Source of the DNA: JBFGJY01 sp041576975 | Lineage (GTDB): Bacteria > Pseudomonadota > Gammaproteobacteria > UBA4575 | DNA: 30,189 nucleotides | Reading direction: 5' to 3' | Assembly: GCA_041576975.1 (NCBI GenBank) | Contig: JBFGJY010000032.1 | Coordinates: forward strand, 1-30,189 | Shown: positions 24,761-30,189 of the stretch, one piece after another | How positions within the stretch are numbered: position 1 is the first letter of the stretch | How the letters are laid out: each line of letters starts with the position of its first letter | Notes under the pieces: model-generated | Databases searched by the model: none | What the model was told of the DNA's origin: nothing | Seen by the model: the letters and a program-made list of their open reading frames with translations, nothing else | Position numbers and translations under genes: made by a program

Positions 24761-25753
24761 TTGAGTGCAATGGAACCGCATGTAAATGTAGCTAAGGTTT
24801 TTTCTAGCCTTATGCAAGCCAACACTTTAAATGGAAATAATGGATCTGCTCAAATTTCTAAATTGAGCAATGCAGTACAAAAGTTTGAAGCTTTTTTTAT
24901 ACAATCAATGCTTAAAAGTATGCGAAGCGCATCATTAGCAACTGGTTTATTTGAAAGTGATAAATCAAATTTTTACCGAGACTGGCATGATCAACAGCTA
25001 GCAGGTGATTTGGCATCTAAAGAAACATTTGCCGTCGCAAATTTATTGCGTGGCCAATTTGGGGGTGAAACAGTTCAACCAACGCCGTCTGCTTCATTGA
25101 CGTCTGGCACGCTGTTTAGGCGTAGTGCTTACTCGCAAATCGGAAAATCAACAAATCCGAATAAAACTACATTAAAACAGTTAGTTACTAAAGAGTTAAG
25201 TAGACCCACAATAAGACCAAACATTATAACACCCTCTACACCAGTAGAATTTGTTCAACAAGTGTATCCACACGCGCAGCGCGCTGCTACAAAATTAAAT
25301 ACTTCGGCCGATGTATTAGTAGCCATTGCTGCATTAGAAACGGGGTGGGGCTTGCACACGCCAAAGACGAATCTTAATCAAGATTCATATAACTACTTTG
25401 GTATCAAAGCAAATGATTGGAAAGGCCCTACTGTAACGAGCACTACAAAGGAATTTGATGGTGAAAAGATGATTGAAATTAAAGATAACTTTAGGGCTTA
25501 CTCATCACCAGCTGAATCATTTAGCGATTTTGCTGAGTTTTTACTGAATAGTTCGCGTTATCAAGACGCAGTCAAATCCAGCAACGATGATAAAGCCTTT
25601 GTAAAAGAGCTGCAAAAAGCAGGTTACGCCACTGATCCCAACTATACGAAAAAAGTGATTTCAATTTTAGACGGAAGTATTTTAAGAGAAGCCATCAATT
25701 ATCAAAAAGGGCCCGAGAAAATAGTGAATTTAAAAACTAACAAACTACATTAA
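24761..25753 (+). CDS. flgJ: Flagellar rod cap and muramidase FlgJ
   Basis: Dual-domain protein that caps the growing rod and cuts peptidoglycan to let it pass. The N-terminal rod-binding domain (about 25-105) has KFEAFFIQSMLKSMRSAS and SNFYRDWHDQQLA. A linker rich in Thr, Ser and Pro leads to a GH73 glucosaminidase domain (about 165-320) with ALETGWG, which contains the catalytic Glu, and NYFGIKA. The coordinates use a TTG start; the ATG at 24770 (residue 4) is equally credible. The two-domain form is usual in Beta- and Gammaproteobacteria. Confidence 0.94.
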   Translation: MSAMEPHVNVAKVFSSLMQANTLNGNNGSAQISKLSNAVQKFEAFFIQSMLKSMRSASLATGLFESDKSNFYRDWHDQQLAGDLASKETFAVANLLRGQFGGETVQPTPSASLTSGTLFRRSAYSQIGKSTNPNKTTLKQLVTKELSRPTIRPNIITPSTPVEFVQQVYPHAQRAATKLNTSADVLVAIAALETGWGLHTPKTNLNQDSYNYFGIKANDWKGPTVTSTTKEFDGEKMIEIKDNFRAYSSPAESFSDFAEFLLNSSRYQDAVKSSNDDKAFVKELQKAGYATDPNYTKKVISILDGSILREAINYQKGPEKIVNLKTNKLH

Positions 25754-25768
25754 ACAAGAGAAGTTCAA

Positions 25769-27676
25769 GTGGTAGATGCATCTAGAGTAGCGATAACAGG
25801 ATTGCAAGTATTTCAACGTGCACTTGCAACGACTGCAAACAATGTGGCCAATGTCAATACTGAAGGTTACACGCGACAACGTGTTGAAATTGCTTCACGA
25901 CCTACGCAAGCTTTCGGTGATGGATTCTTTGGTAGTGGCGCTAGAGTGGTTGGTGTTCAACGCATCGAAGATCAATTTTTAAATGCACGTGTACAGTCAA
26001 GTGCATCTGACGTAGCAAGATTAGATTCATATTTAAGTTTGATTCAACGTGTCGACAATTTATTATCTGATTCGCAAGGGGGGTTAGATAATGCGCTGCA
26101 AAACTTTTTTAATAGTCTACAAGATCTTTCTAATGATCCGGCCTCAATTCCAGCGCGACAAGTTGTATTAAGTAATGCGCAGACTTTAATTGCACGTTTT
26201 AGAGGTTTAGATCAAAGATATAACGATATTAATAAAGAAATTAATACTCGTTTAGTTGGTGATGTAAATGACATTAACAGTATTACAAGCAGTATTGCAG
26301 ATCTAAATAAGGCCATCGTTGAAGCCAAAGCAGCATCCTCAGGTGGAGGTGTACCTAATGATCTTGTTGATCAAAGAAATGTGCTCGTAGAAAGATTATC
26401 TGAACGTATTTCTGTCAATACAGTGGAGCTTAATGATGGCTCCATTAATATATTTATCGGCGGTGGTGAGTCTGTTGTAATTGGAAATGCCTCAAGACAA
26501 TTATCAACCATCAACGATCCAAGCGATCCCACTCAATTGCGAATTGGTATCGATGCAGGTGCAGGAACGTTTGATATTACAAATAAGATCACAGGTGGTA
26601 GTGTAAGTGGATTATTGGACTTTAGATCAGAGCAGCTTAGCAATATTCGTAATCAAACAGGCCGTATAGCATTAGTACTAGCTGATACATTTAATGCACA
26701 GCACCAAGAAGGTTTAGATGCCAATGGTGTTTTAGGCACTGATTTTTTTGCGGTGGCGGCCCCTCAAACCATTATTAATCAAAACAATACAGGTGCCGCA
26801 ACAATAACCACTACAATTACCGATTTTACTCAATTAACAAGTTCAGATTATGAATTAAGTTTTGATGGAGCAAATTTCACACTTACGCGCTTGAGTGATG
26901 GTGTAAATATCAGTGCGCCTGCGGGGCCATTTAATATTGATGGTATACAAGTAGATATTGCTGGGGCCGCAGCAGCAGGAGATCGTTTTCTACTTCGACC
27001 TACAAGTGTGGGTGCAGCTGGCATTAATCTACTCATCACGAATACCAGTCAAATTGCAGCAGCTTCACCGGTACGTAGCCTAGAAAATACTTCAAATTTA
27101 GGAGATGGGATTGTTACTGCCCCAGAAATCTTGGATGTAACGGATCCCGATCTGCTTGATACAGTTGAGATTCGATTTAACTCACCTGCTTCTACATTTG
27201 ATATTGTAAATGTAACGGATGGCATCACTATCGCAGCTGGCGTTGCATACTCCAACAATGCAAACATTGATTTTAATGGTGTGCGTGTGCAAATCCAGAA
27301 TCAGCCTGACGCTGGAGACGTCTTTACCATAGAACAAAATTCTGGAGGTGTAGGGGACAATACCAATGCGCTTGCGTTGTTAGGGATACAAACATCGCAA
27401 ACTGTTGGAGGCACGGCTACTTTGCAAGAAGGTTACGGCGCCTTAGTAAGTCAAGTCGGTACAGTAAGCCGCCAAACCAATATCAGTAGTCAGACACAAC
27501 AAGCGTTATTCGATCAAGCAGTTCAAGAGCGTGACAATATTTCTGGAGTGAATCTTGATGAAGAGGCTGTAAACTTAGTTAGATTTCAGCAAGCTTATCA
27601 AGCCGCGGCTCAAGTCATTGCAACCTCGAATTCCTTATTTGATACATTTCTTGGAATCATTAGTAGGGCGATATAG
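25769..27676 (+). CDS. flgK: Hook-filament junction protein FlgK
   Basis: First hook-associated protein, joining the hook to FlgL and the filament. It starts with GTG behind AAGAGAAG. The N-terminus shows LQVFQRALATTANNVANVNTEGYTRQRVE, of which the NNVANVNTEGYTRQ part is diagnostic, and the C-terminus is GVNLDEEAVNLVRFQQAYQAAA. At 635 aa it is about 90 residues longer than the E. coli protein. The extra length lies in the surface-exposed region, which holds two related beta modules (about 357-412 and 464-524). Those resemble a module in FlgL. FlgN, encoded on the other strand, is the likely chaperone. Confidence 0.95.
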   Translation: MVDASRVAITGLQVFQRALATTANNVANVNTEGYTRQRVEIASRPTQAFGDGFFGSGARVVGVQRIEDQFLNARVQSSASDVARLDSYLSLIQRVDNLLSDSQGGLDNALQNFFNSLQDLSNDPASIPARQVVLSNAQTLIARFRGLDQRYNDINKEINTRLVGDVNDINSITSSIADLNKAIVEAKAASSGGGVPNDLVDQRNVLVERLSERISVNTVELNDGSINIFIGGGESVVIGNASRQLSTINDPSDPTQLRIGIDAGAGTFDITNKITGGSVSGLLDFRSEQLSNIRNQTGRIALVLADTFNAQHQEGLDANGVLGTDFFAVAAPQTIINQNNTGAATITTTITDFTQLTSSDYELSFDGANFTLTRLSDGVNISAPAGPFNIDGIQVDIAGAAAAGDRFLLRPTSVGAAGINLLITNTSQIAAASPVRSLENTSNLGDGIVTAPEILDVTDPDLLDTVEIRFNSPASTFDIVNVTDGITIAAGVAYSNNANIDFNGVRVQIQNQPDAGDVFTIEQNSGGVGDNTNALALLGIQTSQTVGGTATLQEGYGALVSQVGTVSRQTNISSQTQQALFDQAVQERDNISGVNLDEEAVNLVRFQQAYQAAAQVIATSNSLFDTFLGIISRAI

Positions 27677-27682
27677 AGAGTT

Positions 27683-28888
27683 ATGGCACGCATCCCCACA
27701 TCTTTTATTTTTCAAAAAACTGCAATCGATATTGCACAAAAACAGTTTGATATTGCGGAGATTCAAAATCAGCTGGGTACTGGAAAACGCTTGAATAAAC
27801 CATCAGATGGTCCAGCAGAAACAGCGCGAGTAATTGATTTAAATCAAGCGATTGGCAGGATAGATCAGTTTCAGCGTAATAGTATATTTGCTAATCAACG
27901 CTTGGGTTTAGAAGATGTAACACTTTCTAGTGTGAATAATTTATTGCAACGTGTTCGAGACTTGGCTTTACAATCTAATAGCGGCAGTCAGACGCGTGAA
28001 ACGCGTGCGATCATTCGTGCTGAAGTAGAACAACGGCTGCAAGAATTACTTGACTATGCTAACGCACGTGATGGCAATGGTAATTATTTATTCTCTGGAT
28101 CAAAAAGTCGTACCGAGCCATTCACGCAAACTGCATCAGGCGTTAGCTATAATGGTGACCAAAGTCAGTTGCTTCTTAAAATTTCTGGCAACCGCACCAT
28201 TGCGGCATCAGAATCGGGTTATGACATTTTTGTAAATATTAAAAATGGCAATGGTGATTTTTCAACATCATCTAATTTAGCAAATACAGGTGATGGTCTG
28301 ATTACCGTAGGTTCGGTTATTGATACTAGTTTATTTCAAGCCAATGACTTTACGATTACCTTTACATCACCTACCACCTTTGATGTGGTGAATACCACGA
28401 CAGCGACGGTGGTATTAGCTGCACAGCCTTACGTATCCGGCCAGTCGATTAATTTTAATGGGTCCGAAGTGGCAATTTCAGGTGATCCGCAAACTGGCGA
28501 TCAATTTTTTGTAAATGCCAGTCGCAGACAAGATATCTTTGCAACCTTGCAGAATTTTATCAATGCGTTAAACATCGACCCTGCTAATCCTGCAGATCAA
28601 GCCCAACTTACGCAGGTCTTAGATCGCACAATTAGTGACGTTGATCAGGCCTTACAGAATACACTTAATATCCGTACTTTCATTGGGACTCGCCAAAATT
28701 CAATTGATACTGCAAACATTGAAAACGAAGGTGCGAAGATAGAACTTCAAACTACACGTTCGCAGATTCAAGACTTGGATTATGCACAAGCCATTACTCA
28801 GTTACAGTTGCAACAAACTACCTTGCAAGCCATTCAAGGCGCATTTGCGCAAGTACGCGGCTTAAACCTATTTAATTTTCTTAGATAA
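27683..28888 (+). CDS. flgL: Hook-filament junction protein FlgL
   Basis: Second hook-associated protein, of 401 aa (about 85 longer than E. coli FlgL). The N-terminal flagellin-like helix includes QNQLGTGKRLNKPSDGPAE, and the C-terminus has YAQAITQLQLQQTTLQAIQGAFAQV. The additional central beta module (about 218-280, FQANDFTITFTS to DQFFVN) is homologous to the second module of FlgK. It begins 6 nt after flgK and is the last gene before fliC. I see no convincing terminator after it, only a weak ACCC/GGGT hairpin near 28897-28916. Confidence 0.95.
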   Translation: MARIPTSFIFQKTAIDIAQKQFDIAEIQNQLGTGKRLNKPSDGPAETARVIDLNQAIGRIDQFQRNSIFANQRLGLEDVTLSSVNNLLQRVRDLALQSNSGSQTRETRAIIRAEVEQRLQELLDYANARDGNGNYLFSGSKSRTEPFTQTASGVSYNGDQSQLLLKISGNRTIAASESGYDIFVNIKNGNGDFSTSSNLANTGDGLITVGSVIDTSLFQANDFTITFTSPTTFDVVNTTTATVVLAAQPYVSGQSINFNGSEVAISGDPQTGDQFFVNASRRQDIFATLQNFINALNIDPANPADQAQLTQVLDRTISDVDQALQNTLNIRTFIGTRQNSIDTANIENEGAKIELQTTRSQIQDLDYAQAITQLQLQQTTLQAIQGAFAQVRGLNLFNFLR

Positions 28889-29008
28889 TTTCCTTGCTAT
28901 GACCCTTTGTCGGGTAAATCTTCTTTCTATTAGTTTTGATGTTAAAGAAATTCAACTTACTGCCATGCGTAGTTCTTTGAATTTATTACAAATTTTTTAA
29001 AAAAGCCT

Positions 29009-29035
29009 TAAAGATTCCATTTTACACGCCGATAA
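29009..29035 (+). promoter_or_regulatory. Sigma-28 (FliA) promoter for fliC
   Basis: TAAAGATT (29009-29016), an 11-nt spacer and a perfect GCCGATAA (29028-29035). It is 107 nt ahead of the flagellin ATG, which gives a leader of about 100 nt. The remainder of the 254-nt flgL-fliC gap is AT-rich and shows nothing else besides the leader elements listed separately. Confidence 0.92.
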
Positions 29036-29047
29036 GGGAATCAGGAC

Positions 29048-29107
29048 AGCGTAGAAGCCTATACGCTTTGCGGTGTTGAAGTCTCTTCGGGACTTTATAT
29101 TTTTTTT
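29048..29107 (+). terminator. Terminator-like structure inside the fliC leader
   Basis: A first hairpin pairs AGCGTA (29048-29053) with TACGCT (29062-29067). A second pairs AAGTCTC (29079-29085) with GGGACTT (29089-29095) and is followed by TATA and eight T (29100-29107), the form of an intrinsic terminator. It lies downstream of the fliC promoter, so fliC mRNA must pass it. It could end read-through from flgKL or act as an attenuator. Confidence 0.6.
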
Positions 29108-29116
29108 AAGGAGACC

Positions 29117-29137
29117 ATGGATACTACTAAGGAGTAA
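29117..29137 (+). CDS. Possible 6-codon leader ORF in the fliC 5' leader
   Basis: A strong AAGGAG lies ahead of ATG and the ORF reads MDTTKE then TAA. The last two sense codons (AAG GAG) are themselves the Shine-Dalgarno of fliC, whose ATG is 5 nt after the leader stop. Translation of this ORF would therefore affect access to the flagellin ribosome site. Confidence 0.45.
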   Translation: MDTTKE

Positions 29138-29142
29138 GTAAA

Positions 29143-30189
29143 ATGCCTCAAATTATTAACACAAACCTGTTTTCGTTGAATGCTCAGCGAAACCTAAATA
29201 CAACGCAAAGTGCTTTACAAACGTCACTACAGCGTTTGTCTTCAGGTTTACGAGTAAACAGCGCTAAAGACGATGCTGCAGGCTTGGCTATTGCTGAACG
29301 ATTTACTGCACAGATTCGAGGGCTGAATCAGGCCATTCGAAATTCAAATGATGGTATTTCTTTTTCGCAAACCGCTGAAGGTGCATTATCGACAGCCACT
29401 AACGCTCTACAACGTATTCGTGAGCTAGCCGTACAATCTGCAAATGACACCAACTCATCTACAGATCGTCAAGCTCTCAATAATGAGGTACAGCAGTTAG
29501 CGGCAGAAATTAATCGTATTGCCAATAGCACACAGTTTAACGGTCAAAATATTCTTGACGGAACTTCTAGCACATTGGTGTTCCAAGTCGGCGCCAACCA
29601 AAATCAAACCATTAGTGTTGACGGTGTGGATGCTCGTGGTGAGATTCTAGGTGCACGTGTATCGGTAAGTGGCTCTATTAGTCAAACCAATATTAATGAC
29701 ACTATTACAGCTAATGACTTAGTCGTTCAAGGTATTTCCGTTGATTTATCTGGTTTATCTGCGGGTGATTCTACTTCAGCGCTTGTAAATCAAATTAATC
29801 AAGTTACTGCGCAAACTGGTGTGCAAGCACAACTTAACACCACAGTAACAACAGGTGATGTTCAACTGACTGCCGCGCCCGGGGATACTGGAACTATTAA
29901 TGGCGTACAAGTTGCGTTAACAGGTGTTGCTGCCACAGACATAGATACCATTAATGCGGTAAGTGCACAAACTGGTGTAACAGCTGTTGTTGGCACCGAT
30001 GCGGATGATGTAGTACTAAGCAATACTGATGGTTCGGCCATTACGGTTGGTGGTGCAGGTTTTGTCGCTGCTGAAACCTATCGTGCAGGTATTACACTGG
30101 CTGGTGAAGTTGGTAACGCATTTACCGTCACGACTGCTGAATTTACAGTAGAATCTGGTAATGCTATTGGTGCTGGTCAAGCTGATCAA
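29143..30189 (+). CDS. fliC: Flagellin FliC (3' partial)
   Basis: Filament subunit, cut by the window edge after 349 codons with no stop. The N-terminal D0/D1 region (1-140) is classical: PQIINTNLFSLNAQRNLN, LSSGLRVNSAKDDAAGLAIA, FSQTAEGALSTATNALQRIR and NRIANSTQFNGQNILDG. From about residue 180 on, the sequence enters the variable region, with two Flagellin_IN-like repeats (around NQINQVTAQTGVQA and INAVSAQTGVTAVVG), so the full protein is probably larger than 450 aa. The start has AAGGAG 8 nt upstream. Transcription from the sigma-28 promoter is expected. Confidence 0.96.
   Translation, partial: MPQIINTNLFSLNAQRNLNTTQSALQTSLQRLSSGLRVNSAKDDAAGLAIAERFTAQIRGLNQAIRNSNDGISFSQTAEGALSTATNALQRIRELAVQSANDTNSSTDRQALNNEVQQLAAEINRIANSTQFNGQNILDGTSSTLVFQVGANQNQTISVDGVDARGEILGARVSVSGSISQTNINDTITANDLVVQGISVDLSGLSAGDSTSALVNQINQVTAQTGVQAQLNTTVTTGDVQLTAAPGDTGTINGVQVALTGVAATDIDTINAVSAQTGVTAVVGTDADDVVLSNTDGSAITVGGAGFVAAETYRAGITLAGEVGNAFTVTTAEFTVESGNAIGAGQADQ

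Noticed and set aside
28897..28916. Intrinsic terminator after flgL
   Set aside because: Only a 4-bp ACCC/GGGT stem with a mixed T/C tail; too weak to support.

Overview
The window looks like part of an AT-rich gammaproteobacterial chromosome. It carries a flagellar structural cluster in the order flgBCDEFGHIJKL-fliC, a divergent flgA-flgM-flgN block, a Pseudomonas/Vibrio-type regulatory hierarchy (sigma-54 promoters for flgA and flgB, sigma-28 promoters for late genes) and a PomAB-like stator pair. I cannot place it to genus from the sequence alone. I saw no tRNA, rRNA, insertion sequence or CRISPR array.

Layout. (1) 1-5014, plus strand: the 3' part of a type I secretion locus, with two consecutive ABC transporters (the first cut by the window edge) and an HlyD-family adaptor. 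The secreted substrate and the TolC-like outer membrane partner are not in view. (2) 5060-8888, minus strand: a three-gene sensory operon made of a solo NMT1/THI5-like periplasmic binding protein, a HAMP-PAS-GAF histidine kinase and an Rcp1-like single-domain response regulator. (3) 9177-12148: a divergent pair of late flagellar units. A CheY-like receiver lies on the minus strand, and a pomA/motA-pomB/motB-PilZ operon on the plus strand, each behind a sigma-28-type promoter. (4) 12202-16236: a second sigma-28 promoter drives a membrane-anchored FMN/3Fe-4S glutamate-synthase-family protein and a diguanylate cyclase. A degenerate GGDEF gene converges on this pair and overlaps its 3' end by 9 nt. 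(5) 16637-18265, minus strand: flgA, then flgM-flgN behind their own sigma-28 promoter. (6) 18572-28888: flgB to flgL, one long plus-strand run behind a near-consensus sigma-54 promoter. (7) 29009-30189: a perfect sigma-28 promoter, a structured fliC leader and the 5' part of fliC.

How the parts work together. The sigma-54 tier makes the rod, hook and P/L rings and FlgA. FlgM holds back sigma-28 until the hook is complete; sigma-28 then turns on flgMN, fliC, the stator, the CheY-like protein and the unusual oxidoreductase-diguanylate cyclase operon. A PilZ protein coupled to motB, a diguanylate cyclase lacking the inhibitory I-site and a catalytically degenerate GGDEF protein that keeps an I-site together suggest a local c-di-GMP circuit acting on the motor. 

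The least conventional elements are the sigma-28-driven FMN-GOGAT/diguanylate cyclase operon, the fliC leader (terminator-like hairpin plus a 6-codon leader ORF with its own Shine-Dalgarno), the leader ORF inside a hairpin ahead of the degenerate GGDEF gene, the CheY-like protein lacking the conserved lysine, and the two T1SS ATPases that both lack a normal LSGGQ signature.
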